This document shows positions 18,509 to 27,819 of a stretch of 64,000 nucleotides of DNA, in pieces. The stretch is from Henriciella sp. Its GTDB lineage: Bacteria; Pseudomonadota; Alphaproteobacteria; Caulobacterales; Hyphomonadaceae. The notes under the pieces are model-generated. The model made no database searches and was not told where the DNA came from. It saw nothing but the letters and a program-made list of their open reading frames with translations. The first letter of the stretch is position 1. Every line of letters begins with the position of its first letter. The stretch is from NCBI RefSeq assembly GCF_029936995.1, contig NZ_JAPYRE010000001.1, forward strand, positions 434,001 through 498,000. Direction: 5' to 3'. Position numbers and translations under genes: made by a program.

Positions 18509-18532
18509 AAAATGCTTACAAAACAGCATTTT
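18509..18532. promoter_or_regulatory. Perfect palindrome upstream of the CDF gene
   Basis: Arms AAAATGCT and AGCATTTT with an 8-base spacer, 39 bases before the CDF ATG and 18 bases after the ELM1-like stop. On the minus strand the second arm is followed by TATTGAC, so it could be a weak terminator of the upstream gene. It could instead be an operator for the metal exporter. It does not match the Zur or Fur consensus closely. Confidence 0.5.
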
Positions 18533-18549
18533 AGCTATGTGATACCGTT

Positions 18550-19665
18550 TCATTTCATCCAGTCTGGCAGGACTACCTTGTCTTCGTCACCGCCCTTGTC
18601 GAGAGACTTCATCTCAGGCTGCGGGTGCCGTGCGAGCAGGTGTTCGACAATTTCGTCCGCGACGCGCCCCGCCTCACGCAGGGGGGGATATTGCCATCGT
18701 TCGAGTTCGCCTTCGAACCAGCGGGCACAGCCGCGACGGATGAGGCTGTCATGCAGGCGGTCGAACTTCGGGCTGGTGCCCTTCAGCGGCGCGATATGGA
18801 CTGGCAGGCTATGCCAGGCTGCGTCGGAGAGCATGTTGGCGCTGTCTTCGGTGACAATCGCGGCGTCGGAATAGATGAGCCAGGCGAGGTAGGGGTTCGG
18901 GCCGTCTTCCGGCCCGGCCCAGAACCGTGCGCCGATCCGGTCGGCCAGTGCGCGCATCTTTGCGATGATGGGCACCGGTGTACGCCGGGACGTCGTGATC
19001 CGCAGGCGCCAGCCTGCCCCGGCGAGGGCCTGGAAGTCTTCGGCCAGCCTGTCGGCAGCGTCTTCTGTGAATCTGTGAGCCTTGGAGTCACCGCCCAGGA
19101 TGACTATGCAAGTACGGGCATTCTCGTCAGCGAGGTCGGCGAAGGCCTGTCCGGCCTGTTCGATATCCTCGGGTGCGAAATAGGAGGGCGCACCAACCGT
19201 GCGGATCACGTTCGGCCCTTCAAGTTCATCATGTTCCGGCACGACGACAAGGTCGTAGTTGGCGGGGTCCGATTTCGGGTCGAGAATCTGGACGGTGAAC
19301 GTCTTGCCGCCGGACATGTCACGGATCGCGGCGGTGTAGGGCGCGCTGCGCCGGCCAGCGGCAATCCAGAGGTCGGGCCAGGGAGAGGTGAACAGTGCAC
19401 GCTGGTCTTTCGGCAAGGCAAGCTGCGGCATTGGCCAGCGCCCGCCGGGCAGCCACGTCCAGGGTGGGCGGGGCGCCAGTGTGATCGGGCTGTCGCGGTG
19501 GCCTGTTCCGTGAATATGCGCGACCTTCATCCAGCGCTCGGTCGCGCCGAGGGCCTGAACGATCGCGCGGACCTGGGCGGCATTCCCGGCGCGGCCGTCA
19601 GAGGCCGCCCAGACGGACGGGCCCATCTGCGCGGCATTGGGGGATGTCGGCTGTGGCTTGGTCAT
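18550..19665 (-). CDS. ELM1-like (mitochondrial fission ELM1 family) protein
   Basis: A 371-residue protein of the Mito_fiss_Elm1 family, found in alphaproteobacteria and as plant mitochondrial ELM1. Typical features are the N-terminal VWAASDGRAGNAAQVRA, PPWTWLPGGRWP, DLWIAAGRRSAPYTAAIR, and the glycosyltransferase-B-like C-terminal half with IVTEDSANMLSDA and HIAPLKG. In bacteria its role is unknown; the fold suggests a nucleotide-sugar-type site. ATG 19665 is preferred over a longer open frame to 19755 because family similarity starts at MTKPQP onward. No strong ribosome site is seen. Confidence 0.83.
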   Translation of the reverse strand: MTKPQPTSPNAAQMGPSVWAASDGRAGNAAQVRAIVQALGATERWMKVAHIHGTGHRDSPITLAPRPPWTWLPGGRWPMPQLALPKDQRALFTSPWPDLWIAAGRRSAPYTAAIRDMSGGKTFTVQILDPKSDPANYDLVVVPEHDELEGPNVIRTVGAPSYFAPEDIEQAGQAFADLADENARTCIVILGGDSKAHRFTEDAADRLAEDFQALAGAGWRLRITTSRRTPVPIIAKMRALADRIGARFWAGPEDGPNPYLAWLIYSDAAIVTEDSANMLSDAAWHSLPVHIAPLKGTSPKFDRLHDSLIRRGCARWFEGELERWQYPPLREAGRVADEIVEHLLARHPQPEMKSLDKGGDEDKVVLPDWMK

Positions 19666-19761
19666 GGTTGTGTGGTGCAGGCTCGGGATTCGCGCATGGG
19701 GCGAGTCTGCCAGCTTTTTGGTTAACTTGCACGTGGACGCTTCAGCAGGCTTCACAACAAG

Positions 19762-19791
19762 AAAAAAGCCGGGCTGCGAAGCCGCCCGGCT
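19762..19791 (-). terminator. Intrinsic terminator of greA
   Basis: On the minus strand a GC-rich stem (GCCGGGC paired with GCCCGGC) is followed by TTTTTTCTT. It lies 26 bases beyond the greA stop. A standard strong rho-independent terminator. Confidence 0.85.
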
Positions 19792-19816
19792 CGATCCTTG
19801 TCATTTACGTCAGGGC

Positions 19817-20290
19817 CTACTTGAACTCGATCGACGCAATCTCGTAGACGCGGGCACCGCCGGGCGCGGCAACCTCGGCCTCGTCGCCGACGGCCTTGCC
19901 GATCAGGGCGCGTGCAATCGGGGAAGAGTTGGAGACCTTGCCCTTGGCAATATCCGCTTCGTCCTCACCGACGATGCGGTAGGTCGATTCCTTCTCGGTA
20001 TCGGCGTCGATCAGGGTGACGGTTGCGCCAAAGACGACCTTGTCGCCCTTGAGCTTGGCCACGTCGATCACTTCGGCGCGCGAGAGCTTGTCCTCGAGTT
20101 CGGCCACACGGCCCTCGATGAAACTCTGCTTTTCCTTCGCCGCGTGATATTCGGCATTCTCCGAGAGGTCGCCATGCTCGCGGGCTTCCGCGATGGCCGC
20201 GATGATGGCCGGGCGCTCAACAGACTTCAAATGCTTCAGTTCGGCGTCGAGGGCTGCATGCCCTTCGGCGGTCATGGGTGTTCTTTGCAT
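19817..20290 (-). CDS. greA: Transcription elongation factor GreA
   Basis: Rescues backtracked RNA polymerase by stimulating transcript cleavage in the secondary channel. The 157-residue protein starts [18 protein letters not shown] and contains the coiled-coil tip acidic motif [15 protein letters not shown], followed by the C-terminal domain with [11 protein letters not shown] and [10 protein letters not shown]. An upstream in-frame extension to 20332 is not used by the family. It sits 69 bases after carB on the same strand, an order common in alphaproteobacteria, and has its own terminator. Confidence 0.95.
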   Translation of the reverse strand: MQRTPMTAEGHAALDAELKHLKSVERPAIIAAIAEAREHGDLSENAEYHAAKEKQSFIEGRVAELEDKLSRAEVIDVAKLKGDKVVFGATVTLIDADTEKESTYRIVGEDEADIAKGKVSNSSPIARALIGKAVGDEAEVAAPGGARVYEIASIEFK

Positions 20291-20359
20291 GTTCTGGATA
20301 ACCGTTGTCGTAAACGTGTAGGCTGTGTCCAAACGAGACCGCCGTCAAGTAGGAAGCGC

Positions 20360-23300
20360 TCAGGCTTTCTGCAAGGGCCGTACGGTGAGTTCGCGTTCCC
20401 TGAGCGCCCGGACACCCTGTACGGAGGCCCGTGAGGCGGCGAGCGTCGTGAAGTACGGGATCTTGCGGGTGAGCGCTGTGCGCCGGATGGAAGCCGAGTC
20501 CTTGAGGGACTGAACCCCCTCGGTCGTATTGAAGACCAGCTGGACGCCACCATTGATCATCCGGTCAATGATATGGGGCTGACCCTCGATGACCTTGTTG
20601 ATGCGTTCAACGGGCAGGCCCTTGCCTTCCAGGAAAGTCGCCGTGCCGCTGGTCGCGATGAGGGAAAAGCCAAGCTCGACCAGTTCACGTGCGGGGGCGA
20701 TGACGGCTTCCTTGTCGCTATCCTTCACCGAGATGAAGACCGTGCCTTCGCGTGGCAGGTGAACGTCCACGGCCGTCTGTGACTTGAGGAAGGCCGCGCC
20801 AAAATCATCATCCCAGCCCATGACTTCACCGGTCGAGCGCATTTCCGGGCCCAGCGCCGGGTCGACACCGGGGAAACGGGCGAACGGGAAGACGGCTTCC
20901 TTGACCGCGATGCGGCGCGGAACGGCTTTCGACAGGTCGAAATCCGTCAGGCTTGCGCCCGCCATGACCTTGGCGGCGATCCGGGCGATCGGTGCGCCGA
21001 CGGCCTTGGCCACGAAAGGCACGGTGCGCGAAGCGCGCGGATTGGCTTCAAGGACGAAAATCTCGTCACCTTTCACTGCGAACTGGATGTTGATCAGCCC
21101 ACGTACCTTGAGTTCACGCGCCAGCGCGGCGGCCTGGTCGCGCAGGCGGTCCTGTGTGGCCTGAGAAAGCGTGTAGGGCGGCAGGGCACAGGCGGAGTCG
21201 CCGGAGTGCACACCGGCCTCCTCGATATGCTCCATGATGCCGGTGACATGCACGTTCGTGCCATCGCAGAGCGCATCGATATCGACTTCGATGGCATCGT
21301 TGAGATAGCGGTCGAGGAACAGGGACTGGTCGCCGGAGACCTTCATGGCTTCCCTGGCGAAGATCTTGACGTCGGCGTCGTCGCGGCAGATTTCCATTGC
21401 ACGTCCGCCAAGCACGAAAGAGGGGCGCAGCATGACTGGATAGCCGAGCTCACGTGCCTTCTCGAGGGCTTCTTCCTCCGAGCGGGCCGTGGCCGAAGGC
21501 GCCTGCTGCATGTTCAGCCGGTCCAGCACGGCAACGAAGCGCTCACGGTCTTCGGCAATGTCGATGGAGACTGGGCTCGTGCCGAGAATGGGCACACCTG
21601 CTTCATGGAGCGGGGTGGCGAGCTTGAGCGGGGTCTGCCCGCCGAACTGGACAATAACGCCGGCCAGGTCGCCGCCGGTCTGTTCGCGGTCGATGATCTC
21701 GGACACATGCTCTTCCGTCAGGGGCTCGAAGTAGAGCCGGTCGGAGGTGTCATAGTCGGTCGAGACGGTTTCCGGGTTGCAGTTCACCATAATCGACTCG
21801 ATGCCGACTTCCTCCATGGCAAAGGCGGCGTGACAGCAGCAATAGTCGAACTCGATGCCCTGTCCGATACGGTTCGGTCCACCACCAAGGATGATCGCCT
21901 TCTTACGGTCAGATACGCCGGCCTCGTCATCGGCCTGTGTCTTGCCATAAGGCGGGTGCTCGTAAGAGGAATAGAGATACGGCGTCTTCGCCTCGAACTC
22001 GGCCGCACACGTGTCGATGCGCTTGTAGACGGGACGCACGCCGAGCTTGTGGCGCGAGGTGCGCACGGCCTTTTCGCTCTGGCCGGTCAGCTCCCCGAGG
22101 CGGGCATCGGAAAAGCCCTTGCCCTTCAGGGTGATGAAGTCCCGCGTATTGTCCGGCAGGCCATCGCGGCGCAGCTCTTCCTCGGTTTCGATCAGGGCTG
22201 CGATCTGACGCAGGAACCACCGGTCTATGCCCGTGATGCGGTAGATATCCTCGACGCTGAAGCCTTTGCGGAACGCCTGGGCGACATGGAGCAGACGGTC
22301 CGGTTTGGGGCGGGCGAGTTCGGAGTGAAGGGTTTCCTCGTCTTCCGCCTCTGTCTCGTTGAACCCTGTCAGGCCCGTTTCCAGTGAGCACAGCGCCTTC
22401 TGCATGCTCTCCTGGAAGCTGCGGCCGATGGCCATCGCCTCGCCGACCGATTTCATGGCCGTCGTCAGCAGGGGCTCGGAGCCGCGGTATTTCTCGAAGG
22501 CGAAACGCGGGATCTTGGTGACAACATAGTCGATCGTCGGTTCGAAGCTTGCCGGGGTGACGCCTGTAATGTCGTTGTTCAGCTCGTCCAGCGTGTAGCC
22601 GACGGCGAGCTTGGCGGCGATCTTGGCAATCGGGAAACCGGTCGCCTTGGAGGCAAGTGCGGAGGAACGCGACACGCGCGGGTTCATCTCGATGACGACA
22701 AGCCGGCCATTGTCCGGGTTGACGGCGAACTGGACGTTGGAACCGCCTGTTTCCACCCCGATCTCGCGTAGAACCGCGATCGAGGCGTTGCGCATGATCT
22801 GGTATTCCTTGTCGGTCAGCGTCAATGCCGGGGCGACCGTGATGGAATCGCCGGTATGCACACCCATCGGGTCGATATTCTCGATGGCGCAGATGATGAT
22901 GCAGTTATCCGCCTTGTCGCGGACGACCTCCATCTCGAATTCCTTCCAGCCGAGCAGGCTTTCGTCGATCAGCACCTGGCCCACCGGCGAAGCGGCAAGG
23001 CCGGAGCGGACGATTTCCTCGTATTCCTCGACATTGTATGCGACGCCACCGCCTGTGCCGCCGAGCGTGTAGGCCGGGCGGATAATCGCGGGCAGGCCAA
23101 CCTCTTCGAGAACTTCCATTGCCTGCTGAAGCCCGCCGATCCGGTCATAGCCGATGACCTTGCCGGCTTCGTTCTTGATTTCCGGGGCTGCAACGATAGC
23201 GGCGCGCGGGTTTTCCAGCCCGATCCGGTCCATCGCCTCGCGGAAGAGGCGGCGGTCTTCGGCCATCTCGATGGCATCGGCACGTGCACCGATAAGTTCG

Positions 23301-23638
23301 ACACCGTACTTTTCGAGGATACCTTCCTTGTAGAGGTCGAGCGCGCAGTTGAGCGCAGTCTGCCCGCCCATGGTCGGCAGGATTGCGTCGGGCTGTTCGG
23401 CCTGGATAATCTTCTCGACATAAGCCGGCGTGATTGGCTCGACATAGGTCGCGTCCGCCAGGTCCGGATCGGTCATGATGGTGGCGGGGTTGGAATTGAC
23501 GAGGATGACGCGGAAGCCTTCATCCTTGAGCGCTTTCAGCGCCTGTACACCGGAATAATCGAATTCACAGGCCTGACCGATAATGATCGGACCAGCACCT
23601 ATGACGAGGATTGACTTTATATCGGTGCGTTTGGGCAT
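20360..23638 (-). CDS. carB: Carbamoyl-phosphate synthase large subunit
   Basis: Makes carbamoyl phosphate for pyrimidine and arginine synthesis from bicarbonate, ATP and ammonia delivered by CarA. The 1092 residues comprise two ATP-grasp halves ([18 protein letters not shown] at the N terminus, [18 protein letters not shown] at mid-protein), an oligomerisation region around residues 410-550, and the C-terminal MGS-like allosteric domain ([20 protein letters not shown]). ATG 23638 follows GAGGAG. Its partner carA lies about 11.5 kb away on the same strand rather than adjacent. Confidence 0.97.
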   Translation of the reverse strand: MPKRTDIKSILVIGAGPIIIGQACEFDYSGVQALKALKDEGFRVILVNSNPATIMTDPDLADATYVEPITPAYVEKIIQAEQPDAILPTMGGQTALNCALDLYKEGILEKYGVELIGARADAIEMAEDRRLFREAMDRIGLENPRAAIVAAPEIKNEAGKVIGYDRIGGLQQAMEVLEEVGLPAIIRPAYTLGGTGGGVAYNVEEYEEIVRSGLAASPVGQVLIDESLLGWKEFEMEVVRDKADNCIIICAIENIDPMGVHTGDSITVAPALTLTDKEYQIMRNASIAVLREIGVETGGSNVQFAVNPDNGRLVVIEMNPRVSRSSALASKATGFPIAKIAAKLAVGYTLDELNNDITGVTPASFEPTIDYVVTKIPRFAFEKYRGSEPLLTTAMKSVGEAMAIGRSFQESMQKALCSLETGLTGFNETEAEDEETLHSELARPKPDRLLHVAQAFRKGFSVEDIYRITGIDRWFLRQIAALIETEEELRRDGLPDNTRDFITLKGKGFSDARLGELTGQSEKAVRTSRHKLGVRPVYKRIDTCAAEFEAKTPYLYSSYEHPPYGKTQADDEAGVSDRKKAIILGGGPNRIGQGIEFDYCCCHAAFAMEEVGIESIMVNCNPETVSTDYDTSDRLYFEPLTEEHVSEIIDREQTGGDLAGVIVQFGGQTPLKLATPLHEAGVPILGTSPVSIDIAEDRERFVAVLDRLNMQQAPSATARSEEEALEKARELGYPVMLRPSFVLGGRAMEICRDDADVKIFAREAMKVSGDQSLFLDRYLNDAIEVDIDALCDGTNVHVTGIMEHIEEAGVHSGDSACALPPYTLSQATQDRLRDQAAALARELKVRGLINIQFAVKGDEIFVLEANPRASRTVPFVAKAVGAPIARIAAKVMAGASLTDFDLSKAVPRRIAVKEAVFPFARFPGVDPALGPEMRSTGEVMGWDDDFGAAFLKSQTAVDVHLPREGTVFISVKDSDKEAVIAPARELVELGFSLIATSGTATFLEGKGLPVERINKVIEGQPHIIDRMINGGVQLVFNTTEGVQSLKDSASIRRTALTRKIPYFTTLAASRASVQGVRALRERELTVRPLQKA

Positions 23639-23837
23639 CCCCTATCTCCTCGTGTGTATTCATGACCGACGGTCAAACGGGTGCGCTATAGCGGGGAGTC
23701 GCAGGGATGGGCAAGGCCAACCGACCGCAAAACTGTAGAGTCTTTCTAGCGTAACAGGGATAACCGCATAAACCCCCAAGGGAAGAGGGCTGGCAGACAC
23801 GCAAGAGAATGCCCCGGAAACTTATGTACCCGACATG

Positions 23838-23868
23838 AATAACCCCCGCATCCATGAGGAAGCGGGGG
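23838..23868 (-). terminator. Hairpin downstream of the glycine-zipper gene
   Basis: Arms CCCCCGC and GCGGGGG with a 12-base loop; on the minus strand it is followed by TTATTC. It lies 54 bases beyond the stop of the glycine-zipper lipoprotein gene, in the 283-base gap upstream of carB. The weak T tail lowers confidence. Confidence 0.5.
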
Positions 23869-23921
23869 CAAAACCTGCCATTGGAGGGGGGAGGGGTCAG
23901 GCAGGATATTCAGGGGTGTTA

Positions 23922-24260
23922 TTACCAGCTACGCGGGTCGTAGGGATAACGGTCATTGGCATCGACATAGCCGTCGCCATCGCTATCCTTTTCGTCAGGC
24001 TGGTCACGCACGCCAGGCGTGTCGCAGTCTGCGGCTTCCGTACAACCTTTGGCTGCGCCAGCTGCACCACCGAGGGCTGCACCGATAGCGGCACCTCTGC
24101 CGGCATCGCCGTCGCCTGTGTTGTTGCCGACAACAGCGCCGGCTGCGGCACCGAGACCTGCGCCAACGGCAGCATTGCGCTCGGTATAGCCAGACTGGGT
24201 ACATGCTGCGAGCATGAGGCCGGTGGCTGCTACGGCGGTGGTTTTGATCAGAATGTTCAT
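23922..24260 (-). CDS. Glycine-zipper lipoprotein with Ca-binding-like tail
   Basis: A 112-residue lipoprotein: signal MNILIKTTAVAATGLMLAAC with lipobox cysteine C20, then a glycine-zipper region (AVGAGLGAAAGAVVGNN and GAAIGAALGGAAGAA) that can insert in or pack against a membrane. The C terminus DSDGDGYVDANDRYP matches a thrombospondin type 3 / EF-hand-like DxDxDGxxD calcium loop. GAGGGAG precedes ATG 24260. The longer open frame to 24362 lacks a signal. Likely an outer-membrane-associated protein; function unknown. Confidence 0.8.
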   Translation of the reverse strand: MNILIKTTAVAATGLMLAACTQSGYTERNAAVGAGLGAAAGAVVGNNTGDGDAGRGAAIGAALGGAAGAAKGCTEAADCDTPGVRDQPDEKDSDGDGYVDANDRYPYDPRSW

Positions 24261-24376
24261 GGGATAGCTCCCTCTTTGTGTTAAGTGGCAGATCAACGCC
24301 ACCCCCAGACAAGGGTTCCCGGCACACTGTGTAATTTCGGTGACGATTTCAGGGCAGTTCATGACCGCCCTCGAAC

Positions 24377-25897
24377 TTACTCGATAAGCCGCGCGTGGCG
24401 TTCCGGCTGGATGACCATGGGAATATCGGTCTTGCCGGGTTTGAAGTCGATGTTCAGCTTGCCGATGTCACGCATGGCGATGCGGTTGGCGACAATCTGG
24501 AGCAGGGGGGAAGACTGGTCGCCCGCCCCGGCACCGCTGATAAAGAAATTCTGTGTCGGGATATAGATAAGCCCGATGATCGACATGGCGCCAGCGCCTG
24601 TGAGACGGCTGACGACCGGCCTGCCATCCACGCTTGTATTGCGACGTTCTGCGATGGCGATCCCGGCTAGATTGCCATGCTTTGGTGCGGTCAGGTCGAG
24701 GCGGGCTGCATCGCTGACACGAAGATAGGCGTTCGGGCCGGTGAAGATGATGGTCACACCTTCGGCCGTGACAGTGGCCTTGCGGGTGATGGTCATCGGG
24801 GCATCCTTGATGAAATAGGTGCCCGGCGACAGCGTATCGGTGGGAATGTCGTACTGGCGGTCGAGTGAATAGAGAAGACTGTCGAGATTGTCGGTCAGGG
24901 CGAGCAGGTCGAAATCGGTCAGGCCCTCGCCAGTGCCTGCATGGTCAGGCTGGTCGCAATACTGCTTGTCCTTGCCGGCGCCGCAGTTTTTGTCGTTGCC
25001 GTAACTGTTGCCGCCTTCGTCATCATCATCGTCATCGTCGTCGTCATCATCATCGTCGTCATCGTCATCCCGACCTTTGTTCTTCGTCTTGTTCTTTTTC
25101 TTGGTCAGGCGTTCGACAGCACGGATGATACTCAGTGGCGGCTCGAAGTCCGGATCGGGTTCGCACATGCCCTCGACGGGCGGGCGCCACTTTGCCATGG
25201 GATCGGGGATCGGTTCACATCCGTCAGTCGGCTGTGGGCTGACATTAGCCTGGAAATTGCGCTTTGACTGGCCGGCCGTACAGAAATATTTCGCTTCTGA
25301 TTTGCCGCCCCTGAACTCCATGGACTTGTGGTAGTCCGAGTTTGACCAGACGATACAACCCTTGGCGGCAAAGTCCGCCCTGTGCTTGATCGCGAAACCG
25401 GCTTCGCGTGCCTCACTGAGAGATAGAAGACAGAGCGGGAAACCCCATGTCGCAGCCGCAACGGCTCTGCGGCGCATTTCGGCCGTCGTTCTTTCTCCGG
25501 TAAAGCGCGAGAAGAAGTTGACCGGCTGGGCTTCGAGTTCGACCTCTATCTCGGTGTGCTGGCCATAGGCGTCTTCGGTGAGGGCGTCGATGACGAGATC
25601 GACAAGTGCGTAGTCGGAGTTCCTGTTGGCGAGTTCCCGGGCCTGGATCTGTGCCGCCTTGAGCCTGTCCTCGGCGCGTGGCGACTTGTGGTTCAGGAAG
25701 GCCGTCGCCCCGCCAAGGGCCGCGCTATCTGCTGAATGCTGCAACTGGTTGCCCGAGCGCGTATCCATACCAAGCGCAATGGTCGCGCCGACCAGGGCCA
25801 GGATCGCCAGGAGGCTGATCGCAAAGATTGGCATAGTGCTGCCATCTTCGGATGACCGGAAACGGGCAAGCCAGGAAGGAGCAAATGAGACAATCAC
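24377..25897 (-). CDS. TadG-like (Tad domain) protein with a poly-aspartate tract
   Basis: A 506-residue protein whose N terminus (SSEDGSTMPIFAISLLAILALVG, cited in part) is the Tad/TadG-type membrane segment of Flp pilus assembly proteins, followed by the typical RSGNQLQHSADSAALGGA. The rest is a large extracytoplasmic region with cysteines, then a run of 17 aspartates at mid-protein after a Lys-rich stretch, and a beta-rich C terminus. GTG at 25897 is the apparent start. No other tad genes are adjacent, so it may be a stand-alone pseudopilin-like or surface protein. Confidence 0.75.
   Translation of the reverse strand: MIVSFAPSWLARFRSSEDGSTMPIFAISLLAILALVGATIALGMDTRSGNQLQHSADSAALGGATAFLNHKSPRAEDRLKAAQIQARELANRNSDYALVDLVIDALTEDAYGQHTEIEVELEAQPVNFFSRFTGERTTAEMRRRAVAAATWGFPLCLLSLSEAREAGFAIKHRADFAAKGCIVWSNSDYHKSMEFRGGKSEAKYFCTAGQSKRNFQANVSPQPTDGCEPIPDPMAKWRPPVEGMCEPDPDFEPPLSIIRAVERLTKKKNKTKNKGRDDDDDDDDDDDDDDDDDEGGNSYGNDKNCGAGKDKQYCDQPDHAGTGEGLTDFDLLALTDNLDSLLYSLDRQYDIPTDTLSPGTYFIKDAPMTITRKATVTAEGVTIIFTGPNAYLRVSDAARLDLTAPKHGNLAGIAIAERRNTSVDGRPVVSRLTGAGAMSIIGLIYIPTQNFFISGAGAGDQSSPLLQIVANRIAMRDIGKLNIDFKPGKTDIPMVIQPERHARLIE
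25019..25069 (-). repeat. Asp-codon microsatellite (17 trinucleotides)
   Basis: Seventeen consecutive GAT/GAC codons in the TadG-like gene, flanked by an Arg and a Glu codon. The mixture of GAT and GAC means it is not a perfect repeat, but runs of identical triplets within it could slip during replication and change tract length without shifting the frame. Confidence 0.85.
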
Positions 25898-26002
25898 ATA
25901 TTTCTTGTCCCAGAAATATATAAAACCCTCACTAGCGAGATTGGTTTAATTTTACCGATAAAGTCAAAAAACGTCTGAAAATAAAGGGTGTAGGGCTGGA
26001 AG

Positions 26003-26020
26003 GCTTAACCTATGTTAAGC
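26003..26020. terminator. Hairpin next to the acyl-CoA dehydrogenase stop
   Basis: Perfect 7-base arms GCTTAAC and GTTAAGC with a 4-base loop, touching the stop codon of the acyl-CoA dehydrogenase gene. No T run follows. It could be a weak terminator or an RNA-end stabilising hairpin, or an upstream element for the TadG-like gene, which starts about 105 bases further along the minus strand. Confidence 0.4.
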
Positions 26021-27220
26021 TCAAAGCCCCAGCACGCGCTTGGCGATGATATTTCGCTGGATTTCATTCGTCCCGCCATAAATTGATTGGGCCCGCGTAC
26101 CGAGATAGGTCGCAATGCCCGGCGCAGCAAAGGCGGCTGACTGGTCACTGGCCAGCCAGTCGGGACTGACAGAGTCTGCAAAGCCGCGCTCAGCGTTGAG
26201 ACCGGCCGCATCAAGATAAAGCGTCGTGATCTGCTGGGCGGCCGTAGTGGCCAGCACCTTGACGATGGAGGCTTCCTTGCCGGGGGCGCCGCCATCCTTC
26301 ACCGCTGACAGCACGCGCAGCACCGTCATTTCCAGCGAGTCGACAGCCAGGTCGGCATCGGCGAGCTTGCGGGCGAAGGCCGGGTCGTCGATGAGGCGCG
26401 AATTGCCCCCGGTCGGCACGGCATTCGCGATCTCGCGCAGGTGGCGCAGCTGTTTGCGCTTGCCGCCGATGCGCGCATACGAAGTGCGTTCATGGCCGAG
26501 CAGGTACTGCGAATAGGTCCAGCCCTTGCCTTCCTCGCCGATGAGATAGTCTACCGGCACGCGGACATTCTCGAAATGCACCTGGTTCAGCGCGTGCTTG
26601 CCGTCGATGGTGATGATCGGGGTCACGGTGACGCCCGGCCGGTCCATCTCGGAGATGATGAAGCTGATGCCTTCCTGATTCTTGCCTGAACTGTCGGTGC
26701 GCGCGAGGCAGAAGATCCAGTCGGCGTGCTGGGCCGCCGAGGTCCAGATCTTGGTGCCGTTGAGCACATACTCGTCGCCCTCGCGCACGGCGGAGAATTG
26801 CAGCGAGGCGAGGTCTGAGCCAGCCTCGGGCTCGGAATAGCCCTGCGCCCAGCCTTCGCGGCCCTCTCGGATGCCGGGTAGCCAGCGGCTCTTCTGCTCA
26901 TCGGTGCCGAAGGTGTAGATGATCGGGCCGACATATACGACGCCCATAGGCGTCACAGTCGGGACACCAGCGCGCTCCAGCTCCTCGTCGAAGATATACT
27001 GCTCTTCCAGCGACCAGCCGGGCCCGCCATGCTCGCGCGGCCAGGCAGCAGCCAGCCAGCCCTTGTCGCCCAGTGCCTGTTCGGACTTGCGGACTTCCTC
27101 CGTGGTGAGCGACGCGCCGCGGCGCGTCTTCTCGAGGATGTCTTTTGGAAAGTCATTGGCGAAGAAGGCCCGCACCTGCGCGCGAAAGCCTTCAAGGGCG
27201 GGATCGGTCTTGAGGTCCAT
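26021..27220 (-). CDS. Acyl-CoA dehydrogenase
   Basis: FAD-dependent dehydrogenase that forms the 2,3-double bond in an acyl-CoA. The 399-residue protein has GWAQGYSEPEAGSDLASL (the family signature near the FAD/substrate site), LNGTKIWTSAAQHADWIF, and the C-terminal YGGTNEIQRNIIAKRVLGL. The pattern PREHGGPGWSLEEQYIFDEEL is like the large subunit of heteromeric and pimeloyl-CoA-type dehydrogenases, so substrate chain length is uncertain. ATG at 27220. No small-subunit or thiolase gene is next to it. Confidence 0.9.
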   Translation of the reverse strand: MDLKTDPALEGFRAQVRAFFANDFPKDILEKTRRGASLTTEEVRKSEQALGDKGWLAAAWPREHGGPGWSLEEQYIFDEELERAGVPTVTPMGVVYVGPIIYTFGTDEQKSRWLPGIREGREGWAQGYSEPEAGSDLASLQFSAVREGDEYVLNGTKIWTSAAQHADWIFCLARTDSSGKNQEGISFIISEMDRPGVTVTPIITIDGKHALNQVHFENVRVPVDYLIGEEGKGWTYSQYLLGHERTSYARIGGKRKQLRHLREIANAVPTGGNSRLIDDPAFARKLADADLAVDSLEMTVLRVLSAVKDGGAPGKEASIVKVLATTAAQQITTLYLDAAGLNAERGFADSVSPDWLASDQSAAFAAPGIATYLGTRAQSIYGGTNEIQRNIIAKRVLGL

Positions 27221-27341
27221 GACAGACAGGGTAACGCGAGACGCCGCGCGCGTCAGGTATGACCCAAGGTCAGATCATTATTGAAGCAGCCTCATGGTAA
27301 GCGTGGTCCGTCTTCGCTCAGGGGGAGGGCTCGCATTAGAA

Positions 27342-27740
27342 CTAGCGGTCGAGCTTCAGCAAGGCTGAAAGTCCGCGCCAGCAGGCTGCGGCCACCACGA
27401 TCACGAATGCCAGCGCGCCTGCCAGAAGTATGAGACCAACGACGACCACAATTACATTCAGCCAGATTGGCATTTGGTGCCATGCTTCAGGATCGTGCGC
27501 CGAAAATCCGAAAGGAAGGGCGACCAGCAAGACAAGGATGATGGCTGCGCTGGCATATTTCCAGTAGGAGCTGTCGCCGTCGGGTGTGAAATTGACTTCG
27601 CTGTACTCGGCCCAACTCTTCACAGGTGCGCCTGAGTTGGAGCGTTGTTTGTTCGCACGCCCCCGGCGGCGAAGAATATAGCGGATGGATGCGAGACGCT
27701 TTTCTTCTTCAGGCGTCAGGTTTTCGTCAGGGCCGTACAT
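27342..27740 (-). CDS. Small two-helix membrane protein, unknown
   Basis: A 132-residue protein with a basic, polar N-terminal half (RYILRRRGRANKQRS) and two predicted membrane helices at about residues 64-81 and 93-117. A good AAGGAGAT site sits before ATG 27740. I do not recognise a family. It lies between the MBL hydrolase operon and the acyl-CoA dehydrogenase on the same strand. Confidence 0.65.
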   Translation of the reverse strand: MYGPDENLTPEEEKRLASIRYILRRRGRANKQRSNSGAPVKSWAEYSEVNFTPDGDSSYWKYASAAIILVLLVALPFGFSAHDPEAWHQMPIWLNVIVVVVGLILLAGALAFVIVVAAACWRGLSALLKLDR

Positions 27741-27819
27741 GCTGCACTTATCTCCTTCAGGTAGAAGATAAGTGCGTTTGGTGTGCTTTGCGAGAAAAAT
27801 CGCTACTGATTACGGCTCT

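Noticed and set aside
23745-23770. Sequence resembling part of the I-SceI homing-endonuclease site
   Set aside because: Only a short piece (AACAGGG) is shared and the order of the remaining bases differs, so it is chance similarity.
25019-25069. Possible CRISPR-like or intergenic repeat
   Set aside because: It is a codon run inside an open frame, with no spacer structure.
26003-26020. CtrA-like site (two TTAA elements) near the TadG-like gene
   Set aside because: The spacing is 6 bases, whereas CtrA sites need TTAA-N7-TTAA, and the element forms a simple hairpin at a stop codon.
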